Assembly (NCBI RefSeq): GCF_028548455.1
Contig: NZ_JAQQLF010000011.1
Coordinates: forward strand, 89,968-153,967
Origin: Vogesella aquatica
GTDB lineage: Bacteria; Pseudomonadota; Gammaproteobacteria; Burkholderiales; Chromobacteriaceae
DNA: 64,000 nucleotides
Reading direction: 5' to 3'
A program made the translations under genes and the position numbers. Positions 54,841-63,301 of the stretch are shown one piece after another. The notes below the pieces were generated by a model, which worked only from the letters and a program-made list of their open reading frames with translations, ran no database searches and was not told the DNA's origin. Position 1 is the stretch's first letter. Each line of letters starts with the position of its first letter.

Positions 54841-55271
54841 ACTGCACACTCCTTGCAGCGCCCGGTCAGCATCAGATTTTGCTGGCTGATGGCAAAACCT
54901 GCGCCACCTGCTTGCTGACGCAACACATCCAGCACGGGCGTCGCATCCAGCTCCTCTACTCGACCACAATCTCCGCACACCAGTATCAGGCCTTCATGAT
55001 TACAACCCACATGGTGGCAAACAATATAGCCATTCAAGGCGTCCACCTTGTGCAACAAGCCAGCGGCCACCAGAAAATCCAGCGCCCGATACACCGTGGG
55101 TGGCGCGGCAATGCCACGCTGCTTTTGCAGATCAGCCAGCACCTGGTAAGCCTTGACCACACCGGGGTAACCCAACACCAGCTCCAGCACCTGACGGCGC
55201 AGCGCGGTCAGCTTGACGCCCTGCTGCTGGCAGTGGCGATCAGCCGCCTCGATAAAACAGGCGATTTCCAT
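54837..55271 (-). CDS. zur: Fur-family zinc uptake regulator (Zur)
   Basis: The protein has 144 residues, starting at M-E-I-A-C-F-I-E. The winged helix contains L-T-A-L-R-R-Q-V-L-E-L and P-T-V-Y-R-A-L-D-F-L. The C-terminal half has C-H-H-V-G-C-N-H-E, C-G-D-C and C-K-E-C, the structural zinc cysteines. It should repress the operon that it heads when zinc is sufficient. The operator-like palindrome lies 36 bases upstream of the start. Confidence 0.92.
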   Translation of the reverse strand: MEIACFIEAADRHCQQQGVKLTALRRQVLELVLGYPGVVKAYQVLADLQKQRGIAAPPTVYRALDFLVAAGLLHKVDALNGYIVCHHVGCNHEGLILVCGDCGRVEELDATPVLDVLRQQAGGAGFAISQQNLMLTGRCKECAV

Positions 55272-55304
55272 AAGACGTAGACACCCAAACAATAGGAGTT
55301 CTCA

Positions 55305-55323
55305 AATGTTACTTTATAACAAG
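55305..55323. promoter_or_regulatory. Zur-box-like palindrome
   Basis: TGTTA-CTTTA-TAACA (55307-55321), with matching outer bases, is close to the A/T-rich TGTTATA-type Zur operator of proteobacteria. It lies 36 bases upstream of zur, on a TATAAA sequence of the minus strand that could be the -10, and about 100 bases upstream of the divergent cytochrome c' gene. Confidence 0.65.
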
Positions 55324-55423
55324 CAACTTAACAAGACTTAATACCTGCTTAAGCCAGAACATGGGCATGCTGTGCTATGCTTCGCTAAAATTGACTTGTT
55401 AACGCGTAACCGCGAGGTGAAAG

Positions 55424-55855
55424 ATGAAAAAACTGCTTCTGGCTTTATTGTCCTGCGCCATCCTGACCCCAGCACTGGCTGCCGACCCGATCAAGGCGCG
55501 TAAGGATGTGTTCGAGCAGTACAAAAAAACTGTCGGCCCGATGTCCAAAGTCGTCAAAGGCGAGAACCCGTTCAACAAGGACGAGTTTGCCAAAATGGCA
55601 GCCCATCTGGATGAACTGGCCCAGCAACCATGGCAGTACTTCACACCCGGCAGCGACAAAGGCAAAACCGATGCCAAGGCAGAAATCTGGTCCAAACCCG
55701 CAGAATTCAAAGCTGCCGTGGATAGCCACAAAACTGAGGTTGCCAAGCTGAAACAGACCGCCGCTGCCGCCAAGACACTGGATGACATCAAGCCGCAATT
55801 TGGTGCCGTGATGAAAACCTGTAAAACCTGTCACGATAGTTTCCGCGCCGACTAA
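55424..55855 (+). CDS. Cytochrome c' (class II c-type cytochrome)
   Basis: The protein has 143 residues. A signal peptide is at 1-20 (A-L-A-A). A four-helix bundle has the haem-binding C-K-T-C-H at 133-137 near the C-terminus, as in all cytochromes c'. It may bind NO or act in electron transfer in the periplasm. The ribosome site GAGGTG lies 5 bases before the start. A paralogue is convergent downstream. Confidence 0.93.
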   Translation: MKKLLLALLSCAILTPALAADPIKARKDVFEQYKKTVGPMSKVVKGENPFNKDEFAKMAAHLDELAQQPWQYFTPGSDKGKTDAKAEIWSKPAEFKAAVDSHKTEVAKLKQTAAAAKTLDDIKPQFGAVMKTCKTCHDSFRAD

Positions 55856-55889
55856 GCCCGCGTCGCGACACTGTCAGCAGCCCGAAAAA

Positions 55890-55924
55890 CAAACCCTGCT
55901 CGCGCAAGCCAGCAGGGTTTTTCA
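55890..55924. terminator. Terminator between the two cytochrome c' genes
   Basis: AAACCCTGCT and AGCAGGGTTT form a perfect 10-bp stem with a 10-base loop, followed by TTC. A-rich sequence on the other side may let it work in both directions. Confidence 0.8.
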
Positions 55925-55965
55925 ATGAAAGATCCGCCCAGGCGGGCCGTTTCATCTTCAGCCGC

Positions 55966-56397
55966 TTACTTTTTTGGACCACGGAAAGCATCGTGGCAGC
56001 TTTTACAGCTCTGACTGATGGCATTGTACTTGTTGCGCACCGTGGCCAGATCGTCACTGGCAGCACCAGCTTGCAAAGCCGATACGGCCTGCAAGAAGCG
56101 GACTTCCTCTTGCTTCCAGCGGGCTGGCTGCTGCCAGATTTCCGGCTTGGCGCGGCTAACATCATCAATACTGCCCGGTGCAAACTGGGCAAAAGGCAAA
56201 GGTGCAGCCAATTTCAATGCATCAGCATGCTTGATAAATTGATCTTTGCGAAAAGGACCATCACGCAGCATGACACCTATAGGCTCGTAACTCAGCAGCA
56301 TTTTTTTGAAACTCTTCTGCCGGTCTTCACCAGCGCCGGCCATCGCGTGCATCCCTACAACCGCCAGTAGTGCGGCCATCGTTAATTTCTTCATCAT
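55966..56397 (-). CDS. Cytochrome c'-like protein (paralogue)
   Basis: The protein has 143 residues. The signal peptide is about 1-22 (A-M-A-G-A). C-K-S-C-H is at 131-135. It is the same length and layout as the convergent gene but with low identity, so an old duplication. Haem axial and distal residues could differ; one may bind NO better than the other. Confidence 0.9.
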   Translation of the reverse strand: MMKKLTMAALLAVVGMHAMAGAGEDRQKSFKKMLLSYEPIGVMLRDGPFRKDQFIKHADALKLAAPLPFAQFAPGSIDDVSRAKPEIWQQPARWKQEEVRFLQAVSALQAGAASDDLATVRNKYNAISQSCKSCHDAFRGPKK

Positions 56398-56457
56398 TAC
56401 CCAAACCCGTTTGACAAAAATACGGCCAACTTGGCCACCCGACCCTGCACCATGCCG

Positions 56458-56943
56458 TCAGGGCGACCCGAGCACACCCTCCCGAGCTAGCGTCAGAATG
56501 GTTTGTGCTGTCAGGGTATCCGCCTGCTGGTAAGCCGATTTCAGATAGGGCACATAGTAACCCGGATCATTGGTATCGCTTGTGACCGGCCCATCGGGTA
56601 ACTCGTTCTCGTACACAAAGCGGATGAACAAATGGCCAGGCTGAGGCTCTTCAATGCACATCGCCAGTTTGCTGGCGGTGTAATGCTCGCTAGGCAGCGT
56701 CTCGTAAACCACCTGAGAATCTGCCACAAAGCGCACAAACTCTTTCACAACCAAGCTGCCAAACACCACCTCGCGCTGCATTTCCTGCTGATCGTAGAAC
56801 AAGATGCGGGCCTCGCTGATGTTCTCGTCAAAGCGGCAGGGATCTTCCGCCCGCAGAACCAAGCCCAGCCACAGCTGGCGGCGCGAAATCAGCGGCTGCG
56901 TCGCACGCTCATCAAACATTTTTACCAGGTGCTCAAACTTCAT
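56458..56943 (-). CDS. AtaL-like (DUF1857) SRPBCC-fold protein
   Basis: The protein has 161 residues, starting at M-K-F-E-H-L-V-K with AGGCGGG upstream. L-S-R-R-Q-L-W-L-G-L-V-L-R-A-E-D-P, I-E-E-P and L-F-I-R-F-V-Y-E are typical of the DUF1857 family, a hydrophobic-pocket fold found in several small bacterial proteins. Ligand and role are unknown. Confidence 0.85.
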   Translation of the reverse strand: MKFEHLVKMFDERATQPLISRRQLWLGLVLRAEDPCRFDENISEARILFYDQQEMQREVVFGSLVVKEFVRFVADSQVVYETLPSEHYTASKLAMCIEEPQPGHLFIRFVYENELPDGPVTSDTNDPGYYVPYLKSAYQQADTLTAQTILTLAREGVLGSP

Positions 56944-56994
56944 CTTCCCGCCTTTCATCACCATACCGGGCGCAATTGTACGCCCGGTTGCCAA

Positions 56995-57231
56995 AAAGCA
57001 ACAAAATGCACAAAAAAAATTTAGCGAAATTTTTATCGAGAAAAGTTAAACTTAAAAGCATGTCGAAAAGTTTTTAAACCATTTGGTTTAATATTAAATG
57101 CAAATGTCATTTTGATTTTATTATGAAAATTCTATGGCATATCGTAGGGTTGTGAAAAGAATTCAATGTGAGAGAATATAAATTGAGCCACGCACGGACG
57201 CCTTAATACAGAATGCGGGCCAAAACACGTA
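56995..57231. other. AT-rich intergenic region
   Basis: About 240 bases with long A and T runs and no gene. TATAAA near 57177-57182 may be part of a promoter for the following gene. No repeat of the GTTGGCCGC class lies between 54280 and 59869. Confidence 0.4.
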
Positions 57232-58164
57232 ATGCCTAAGCACAACTTACCGCTCTCTGCTACTAGGGTCCTGTTCAGATATATGAATTTAGCAAGCAAA
57301 ACAGAATATCTTCAGCGTCAGCCTGTCCGGGATTTCATCGGACAGCTCACTTGCTGGATAGACGGTGAAACTTTCGGGGAACATGCATTCAAGGTGCGTG
57401 ACAAGATACTGCCGGCCAATTACGACCGGGATTTTTTTGCCAACACTCTGGAGCAAGCATTTTCCCGTTTTTACTGGAATGGCCACTATTTCAAGGAAAA
57501 TCAGGCTCACCTAAGCAGCATGCGCACCCGTTTGCGCCATGCGCTGGCCAATGACGATGCCGCAGCACTCGTTGCAGTCATCGATGACATTCTTCTCTGG
57601 GGATCAGGCGGCAAAGTCATCAAGCTCTATACGCTAAACCGCGACTGGGCCAGACACAACCAGCACCAACTGGTAAGCAAAATCAGACAGGCATTGGCCA
57701 TCCTGCAGTCTGACGAGCCTGACGTGACATGCTTTGACGGCGAGCTACGCATGAATGCCGGCTTTACCAAGGTTTACGCGCTGGCTGCCGACAATATCAT
57801 GATCTATGACGGGCGTACTGGCGCAGCCATGGGTTACCTGGTACGACAGTTCTGCGAAAGCCGCCGCATACTCCTACCGGAAGAGCTTTGCTTTCCATGG
57901 GCACCCGGCGCGTCCACCATGAACCGCAACCCCAGCACCGAACTGCTGCATTTCAAGCAACTGGCCAATCGTAGCCGCTTTCACGCCGAGTGGAAAATCC
58001 GCGCCGGCTGGGTCGTCAATGCTGCACTGGCGCAGTCCACAGCCAGCTGGTGTCAGCAGCCTGATGCACTACGCAAGTTCGAATCGGCCATGTTCATGCT
58101 GGGCTATGAAATCCCCACCAGCAGCCCGGGCAAAAGCCAAGCACGCGTAACGGTCACCATCTGA
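57232..58164 (+). CDS. Hypothetical protein, possible OGG-like DNA-glycosylase fold
   Basis: The protein has 310 residues; the start could also be M18 (57283). There is no signal peptide or transmembrane segment. The middle has G-S-G-G-K-V-I-K-L-Y, M-N-A-G-F-T-K-V-Y-A-L and I-M-I-Y-D-G-R-T-G-A-A-M-G-Y-L. The Y-D-(S/G)-R-x-A-A-x-G pattern occurs in OGG-like proteins found in bacterial defence contexts; the match is by pattern only. It is a lone gene between an AT-rich leader and a strong terminator. Confidence 0.65.
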   Translation: MPKHNLPLSATRVLFRYMNLASKTEYLQRQPVRDFIGQLTCWIDGETFGEHAFKVRDKILPANYDRDFFANTLEQAFSRFYWNGHYFKENQAHLSSMRTRLRHALANDDAAALVAVIDDILLWGSGGKVIKLYTLNRDWARHNQHQLVSKIRQALAILQSDEPDVTCFDGELRMNAGFTKVYALAADNIMIYDGRTGAAMGYLVRQFCESRRILLPEELCFPWAPGASTMNRNPSTELLHFKQLANRSRFHAEWKIRAGWVVNAALAQSTASWCQQPDALRKFESAMFMLGYEIPTSSPGKSQARVTVTI

Positions 58165-58176
58165 CACTTCCCGGTT

Positions 58177-58202
58177 AAACACCCCGCTTAAGCGGGGTGT
58201 TT
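58177..58202. terminator. Bidirectional terminator
   Basis: AAACACCCCGCTT and AAGCGGGGTGTTT form a perfect palindrome of 26 bases flanked by T. It is shared by the hypothetical gene and the convergent regulator. Confidence 0.88.
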
Positions 58203-58826
58203 TCATGACACGATCAACGGCATTATTCGGTATGCACAGCGACGCTCGCCACCCAGCAGATGCTCCGCTCGACTGATTATTGCATCTGGAAAAAGCTGTT
58301 GAAACTGCTGCAACTCTGATCGACAAAAGCTTTGGCAGGCCTGTGCCGCAGCACAAATCGGGCAGTGATTCTCTACCAAAAGCCAGCCTGACTCCTGGCA
58401 CAGCAGCTCAGCCATATAGCCTTCATCAGTGCGCGCCTGCACTAGCAGTGCCAGACGCTGGTCAAGTGCTTTCGCCGTCGCCAGCTTTTGCTGATACACC
58501 ACCAAGGCCTGCTGCTCGCGCGCAGATACCAGCGTATCGAGCGCAGCATCCCCCAGGCTGCTGCGCAGCAGGCTAATAAGCTGCGCAGTAAGCTCGCCAT
58601 GGCGATCGGGAAAACGCGCGTGACCCGCATCGCTCAGCAGCCAGAATCGTGCCGGGCGCCCCTTGCCTGCCGGCCGGTCTTCTACCACCACCAAACCACG
58701 CTGCTGCAGCTGCTGCAGATGCTTGCGCGCACCCATGCTGGTCAACGCCATAGCCTCTGCCACTGCCTGCGCCGTCAGCGCCCCCTGCGTTTTCAGCAGA
58801 TACAATATCTGTTCCTGGCTACGCAT
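58203..58826 (-). CDS. SufR-like iron-sulfur helix-turn-helix regulator
   Basis: The protein has 207 residues, starting at M-R-S-Q-E-Q-I-L. A DeoR/ArsR-like winged helix (about 1-75) contains A-L-T-A-Q-A-V-A-E-A-M-A. The C-terminal cysteines are arranged L-L-C, then E-N-H-C-P-I-C, A-C and F-C, like the cluster-binding region of SufR-type regulators. It overlaps the MFS gene by 4 bases and probably controls it, responding to oxidative or iron conditions or a drug. Confidence 0.85.
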   Translation of the reverse strand: MRSQEQILYLLKTQGALTAQAVAEAMALTSMGARKHLQQLQQRGLVVVEDRPAGKGRPARFWLLSDAGHARFPDRHGELTAQLISLLRSSLGDAALDTLVSAREQQALVVYQQKLATAKALDQRLALLVQARTDEGYMAELLCQESGWLLVENHCPICAAAQACQSFCRSELQQFQQLFPDAIISRAEHLLGGERRCAYRIMPLIVS

Positions 58827-60055
58827 CACACCCCCTTGGCCGCGGCAGCACCGGCACGCAGCAGGCGATTGAGCATGACCACCGCCAACAAACACATCAA
58901 ACCACCCAGCGCGATGGTAAAGCGGGTATCCAGTAGCGTCAGCAAGCTGCCGAAGATGGCAATCAGTACGTTGCTGATACAAAAAATGGTACTAAGCAAC
59001 CCCATGATGCTCCCCTGTCCATAATCAGCAAAACGCTCGGCACACCAGCTTGGCAGCACCGCGTTATAGATGGATAGCGGCAAACCCAGCACCACCAGCA
59101 GCAGCAGGCCTGGCATCGCCGGCAGCACGGCCAGCAACAATAAACCAGCGCCGACCAGCACCGCCTGCTGCCTGGCACGGCGTAGCGGATCCACCCCCAG
59201 GCCCAGCTTGCCCACCAGGGTACTGGTCAGCGCCATGATCAGACACAAGCCAGCAGTCACCCAGGCAATGCCGCTACTGCCCAGGCGGGCATATTCCACC
59301 AGCCATAGCGGATAAAACTCGTAAAACGCGTTCACCCCCAAGGCAAAAGTCAGCTGCATCCAGAACAGCGCGGCCAGTACACGATCCTGCCGCAGCAGCC
59401 GGAATGCATGCTGCTCGCGCACAGCCGCCAGCATGCTCATGCCCTGCAAGCCCTTGGCTTCACCGGTTTCCGGCAACACCCACAGCAAAATGGCCAAACA
59501 TGGCAGCAAGGTAAACGCACCAATCAGGAACGGCACCGGCTCCCCAAATGGCAAGGTAAAACCACCAATCATTGGCCCCACCAACCAGCCCATATAAAGC
59601 ACGGCATTCAGCGTGGCAAAGCTGCGCGTACGGTCCAGCTGCGGGTGGAGATCTGCCACAATCGCCCGCGCCACCGCCACGTTGCCTTCAGTAACACCGG
59701 TAAGGAAACGGGCAAATACAAACAGCAGGTAGCTGCGCATATCCAGCGACCAGGCGGTCAGCAGGTAGCCCAGCAGGGTCAAGGTGAGCGTAGACAGCAA
59801 GACACGCCGGCGCCCCAGGCGGTCGGACAGGGCACCGATGAAGGTACTGCCCAGCAAAATACCCAGCGGGTTGGCCGCAAGTGAGATACCCAGCAGCAGT
59901 TTGGGCGGCAGGCCGGCAAAATGATTGAAAGCGTCAGCCGGTGCATCCACAAAAATGGGCGCCAGTATCGGGTAAGGCATGGCCACCCCGGCCGTACTCA
60001 TCAAGGCCACCAGGCAAACCGCCAATAAAATCAGTTTGGGATGGGCAACCGTCAT
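58826..60055 (-). CDS. Major facilitator superfamily transporter
   Basis: The protein has 409 residues, twelve helices. The start M-T-V-A-H-P-K-L has AGGAAGG upstream. Motif A is G-A-L-S-D-R-L-G-R-R, between helices 2 and 3. The TetA/Bcr-like proton antiporter pattern (G-P-x-I-G-G) is present at W-L-V-G-P-M-I-G-G. The substrate is unknown; a drug or metabolite exporter is likely. It forms an operon with the regulator. Confidence 0.9.
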   Translation of the reverse strand: MTVAHPKLILLAVCLVALMSTAGVAMPYPILAPIFVDAPADAFNHFAGLPPKLLLGISLAANPLGILLGSTFIGALSDRLGRRRVLLSTLTLTLLGYLLTAWSLDMRSYLLFVFARFLTGVTEGNVAVARAIVADLHPQLDRTRSFATLNAVLYMGWLVGPMIGGFTLPFGEPVPFLIGAFTLLPCLAILLWVLPETGEAKGLQGMSMLAAVREQHAFRLLRQDRVLAALFWMQLTFALGVNAFYEFYPLWLVEYARLGSSGIAWVTAGLCLIMALTSTLVGKLGLGVDPLRRARQQAVLVGAGLLLLAVLPAMPGLLLLVVLGLPLSIYNAVLPSWCAERFADYGQGSIMGLLSTIFCISNVLIAIFGSLLTLLDTRFTIALGGLMCLLAVVMLNRLLRAGAAAAKGV

Positions 60056-60125
60056 GCCATGCCTTCCTGCAGCGCTGCTGCCAGTCTTGTCGAAACACAC
60101 AGGCTAGAACACGCGAGCAATTTTG

Positions 60126-60141
60126 TAAACTTTTTAGTTTA
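60126..60141. promoter_or_regulatory. Palindromic operator between MFS and dgt
   Basis: TAAAC-TTTTTA-GTTTA lies 71 bases upstream of the MFS start, and next to TATATAAA, a possible -10 of dgt. It is a candidate binding site for the SufR-like regulator. Confidence 0.45.
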
Positions 60142-60211
60142 TATAAAAGCCGACGGCAGCAAGACAGCGGGTTTCTGGCATGATAGCGGCAACCCCCTTA
60201 CGGTAATTGCC

Positions 60212-61576
60212 ATGAAACCACCCCGCATGCAGTGGCAGCAGTTGTTGTCCACACGCCGCTTCAAGCTGATCGACCAGGAAGTACGCCAGACCCGCACGCC
60301 AGCCACCCTGGAAGGGGCTGCGGGCCTGCGTAGCGACTTTCACATCGACCACGACCGCGTGGTGTTCTCCAGCGCCTTTCGGCGCCTGGGGCGCAAGACA
60401 CAAGTGCACCCGCTGGCCCACAACGACCACACCCACAACCGCCTGACCCACAGCGTAGAAGTGGCCAGCGTTGGCCGCAGCCTGGGCAACCGCGTGGGCG
60501 CCATGATGCAGGCGCAGGGCCTGCTGCCGGAAGGCTACACGCCGTTCGATATCGGTGGTGCTGTACAGGTAGCCTGCCTGGCGCACGATATCGGCAACCC
60601 GCCTTTTGGCCACACCGGCGAGGATGCATTGCGCGAGTGGTTTCGCCACCCGCAGCACCAGCACCTGCTAGCCGGCCTGAGCGCAGCCGAGCGGCAAGAC
60701 ATCCAGACTTACGAAGGCAACGCCCACAGCCTGCGCATGGTGGCCAGCCTGGAGATGTACCGCGGCGAAGGCGGCATGCGGCTTACCAGTGCCGCGCTGG
60801 GCGCGCTGATCAAGTACCCGTGGACATCGGATGCCCCCAGAGCCCAGGCGCGCGGGAAATTCAATATCTACTGCACCGAGCTGCCGTATTTCGAGCACGT
60901 CGCTGCCGAGCTGGGCTTGCTGCGCAAAGGTAACAATGAATGGGCGCGACACCCGCTGTCCTACCTGATGGAAGCCGCAGACGATATCTGCTACGCCATT
61001 CTGGACCTGGAAGACGCGGTAGAAATCGGCATTCTGGACGTACGCGAATTCGAAATGCTGTTCAGCCACTTCGGCGAAACCGAGCGCATCTGGCAAACCC
61101 ACGACATCAGCCAGAAATGCGCCATGCTGCGCGGCATTGCCGTGGGCCGCTGCGTGGCCGAGGTGGCCGAGAAATTCATGCTGCATCAGGACACCCTGCT
61201 GGCCGGCACCTTCCCCGGTAAAGACCTGATCGACGTATGCGCCCCCGAGATCAAGCATACCCTGCTCAATGCCAAGGCACTGGCCAGCCAGAAGGTATAC
61301 CGCCACCGCACCAAGCTGGTGACCGAGCTGGCTTCCTACCCCTGCATCGGCACGGTGCTGGACATTCTGGCACCCGCCGTGCACACCCGCATCACGCAAG
61401 GGGACGAGGCGCTGAATGCACGCCAGGCCTTGGCTTTGGGCTTGCTGCCGCAGCCGCTGCCAGAAAACCAGACTTTGTATCAAGCCTATATGGGCGTGCT
61501 GGACTATATTGGCGCGATGACCGACAACTATGCGGCCAACCTGGCACGCGAGATTTCCGGCGTCGGCATTCTGTAG
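60212..61576 (+). CDS. dgt: Deoxyguanosinetriphosphate triphosphohydrolase
   Basis: The protein has 454 residues, starting at M-K-P-P-R-M-Q-W. The HD-domain has H80 in R-L-T-H-S-V-E-V-A and H-D at 125-126 in C-L-A-H-D-I-G-N-P-P-F-G-H-T-G-E. It hydrolyses dNTPs to nucleoside and tripolyphosphate; related enzymes limit phage by nucleotide depletion. It is a housekeeping type here with no phage-defence neighbours. Confidence 0.94.
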   Translation: MKPPRMQWQQLLSTRRFKLIDQEVRQTRTPATLEGAAGLRSDFHIDHDRVVFSSAFRRLGRKTQVHPLAHNDHTHNRLTHSVEVASVGRSLGNRVGAMMQAQGLLPEGYTPFDIGGAVQVACLAHDIGNPPFGHTGEDALREWFRHPQHQHLLAGLSAAERQDIQTYEGNAHSLRMVASLEMYRGEGGMRLTSAALGALIKYPWTSDAPRAQARGKFNIYCTELPYFEHVAAELGLLRKGNNEWARHPLSYLMEAADDICYAILDLEDAVEIGILDVREFEMLFSHFGETERIWQTHDISQKCAMLRGIAVGRCVAEVAEKFMLHQDTLLAGTFPGKDLIDVCAPEIKHTLLNAKALASQKVYRHRTKLVTELASYPCIGTVLDILAPAVHTRITQGDEALNARQALALGLLPQPLPENQTLYQAYMGVLDYIGAMTDNYAANLAREISGVGIL

Positions 61577-61580
61577 CCAC

Positions 61581-61610
61581 AACAGGCTGTTTGCCGAACA
61601 GCCTGTTTTC
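61581..61610 (+). terminator. Terminator of dgt
   Basis: AACAGGCTGTT and AACAGCCTGTT form an 11-bp stem with a 5-base loop, followed by TTC. Confidence 0.8.
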
Positions 61611-61698
61611 CACCATGCGTAGCAAGCAAGGGTAAACCCCTGGGCGCACCACGCCACCCCACAGCGACAATGCCAGTTCCCCCACCCGGCAGGCCATC

Positions 61699-62574
61699 AT
61701 GATAGAACGCATCGTTACCATTATCCTGCCCGTGCTTATCATCGTATTGATAGGCTGGGCGTATGCCCGCCGGGTGCGCCCCGATATGCGCGCGGCCAAC
61801 AAGCTCAATATGGATGTCTGCGTACCGCTGCTGGTTTTCAGCGCCCTGTCCGCAAAAGACTTTCAACTGGTAGCGCAATGGAAGCTGATGCCCGCCGCCG
61901 CAATCGTGGTAGTGATCTCCGGCCTGCTCGCCTGGCCCATCGCCCGCCTGGCCGGTGCCAGCCCGCGCACCCTGCTACCGCCGGTGATGTTCAACAACTG
62001 CGGCAATATGGGGCTACCGCTGGCCTTGCTGGCTTTTGGCCGCGATGGCTTCAACGCCTTTGTGGTGCTGTTTGTGGTGTCCAACCTGCTGCATTTTACC
62101 CTGGGTGCCTTCATTTTCAGCCGCCATACCAGCCTGCGCGGCCTGAGCCGCAACCCCATCGTCATCGCCACCTTGCTAGGCCTGCTGTTTGGCCTGGCCG
62201 GCTGGCACCTGCCAGACTGGCTGATGCTGGGCATGAAGATGCTGGGCGATATGACCATCCCGCTGATGCTGTTTGCCCTGGGCGTACGCATGGTGGACGT
62301 CAGCCTGTCTGGCTGGCGCATTGGCCTGCTGGGCGCCGTGCTGTGCCCGCTTACCGGCCTGGCAGCCGCCCTGCTGGCCAGCCCGCTGCTGCAGCTGGAT
62401 AGCAGCCAGCACGCGCTGCTGATCTTGTTTGGCGCCCTGCCGCCGGCGGTGCTCAACTTCCTGATGGCCGAGCTCTACCAGCAGGAACCAGAAAGCATGG
62501 CCTCCATCGTACTCATCGGCAACCTGGCCAGCCTGCTGTTTGTGCCGCTGGGCCTGGTGCTGGCGCTAGGCTGA
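61699..62574 (+). CDS. AEC-family (auxin efflux carrier-like) transporter
   Basis: The protein has 291 residues, ten helices in two five-helix repeats. M-F-N-N-C-G-N-M-G-L-P-L and G-A-L-P-P-A-V-L-N-F are the two characteristic unwound crossing motifs. Bacterial members carry malate, lactate or similar acids; the substrate is unknown. It is followed by the phosphatase 46 bases later, possibly a single transcription unit. Confidence 0.9.
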   Translation: MIERIVTIILPVLIIVLIGWAYARRVRPDMRAANKLNMDVCVPLLVFSALSAKDFQLVAQWKLMPAAAIVVVISGLLAWPIARLAGASPRTLLPPVMFNNCGNMGLPLALLAFGRDGFNAFVVLFVVSNLLHFTLGAFIFSRHTSLRGLSRNPIVIATLLGLLFGLAGWHLPDWLMLGMKMLGDMTIPLMLFALGVRMVDVSLSGWRIGLLGAVLCPLTGLAAALLASPLLQLDSSQHALLILFGALPPAVLNFLMAELYQQEPESMASIVLIGNLASLLFVPLGLVLALG

Positions 62575-62620
62575 GGCCGGAAATCCATTACACTGCCGGC
62601 ATAGCATTCTGGAGCCCGCC

Positions 62621-63268
62621 ATGCCCAATCGCGCCCTTACCCGCTTTTGCCTGGTTCGCCACGGCGAAACCGACTGGAACGCCGAGCGCCGGCTGCAAGG
62701 CCAGCTCGACATCCCGCTTAATGCCCAAGGCCAGCACCAGGCACGGCAGCTGGCCGACACCGTCGCGGCAGCCGGCCACCGCTTTGATGCGCTGTACAGT
62801 AGCCCGCTAAGCCGTGCCTACGATACTGCCGTGCCACTGGCCCACGCCGTCGGACTAGGCGTCACTACCCTGCCCACGCTGATGGAGCGCCACTTTGGCG
62901 CCATGCAGGGCGCACGGCTGGATGATGCCGCCCAGACCCACCCGCAAGCCTGGGCCGCCTACGCCGAGCGCAGCTTGCACCACGACCTGTACGGCGGCGA
63001 AAGCATCCAGGCTTTTGCCGACCGCATTCACGCAGCGGTCAACCAGCTGGCCCGCCAACACTGCGGCCAACGTATCCTGCTGGTGGCGCATGGCGGCGTA
63101 CTGGACATGATCTACCGCCTGGCCAGCGGCCAGCCACTACAAGGCCAGCGCATGATCGTGGTACCTAACGCTTCGCTGAACTGGCTGAGCCATGACGGCC
63201 AAGGCTGGCAAGTGGACTTGTGGGCCGACACCCGCCACCTGGGTGAAACCGCTCTGGACGAAATCTGA
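62621..63268 (+). CDS. Histidine phosphatase (phosphoglycerate mutase-like)
   Basis: The protein has 215 residues. The catalytic R-H-G-E has H14, and the second His is in A-H-G-G-V-L-D-M. E-R-H-F-G carries the proton donor. The family includes CobC, GpmB and other phosphatases; the substrate is not indicated. Confidence 0.9.
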   Translation: MPNRALTRFCLVRHGETDWNAERRLQGQLDIPLNAQGQHQARQLADTVAAAGHRFDALYSSPLSRAYDTAVPLAHAVGLGVTTLPTLMERHFGAMQGARLDDAAQTHPQAWAAYAERSLHHDLYGGESIQAFADRIHAAVNQLARQHCGQRILLVAHGGVLDMIYRLASGQPLQGQRMIVVPNASLNWLSHDGQGWQVDLWADTRHLGETALDEI

Positions 63269-63301
63269 CACGGCCAAGCCTGGCCGCAAGGAGTACACAC
63301 C

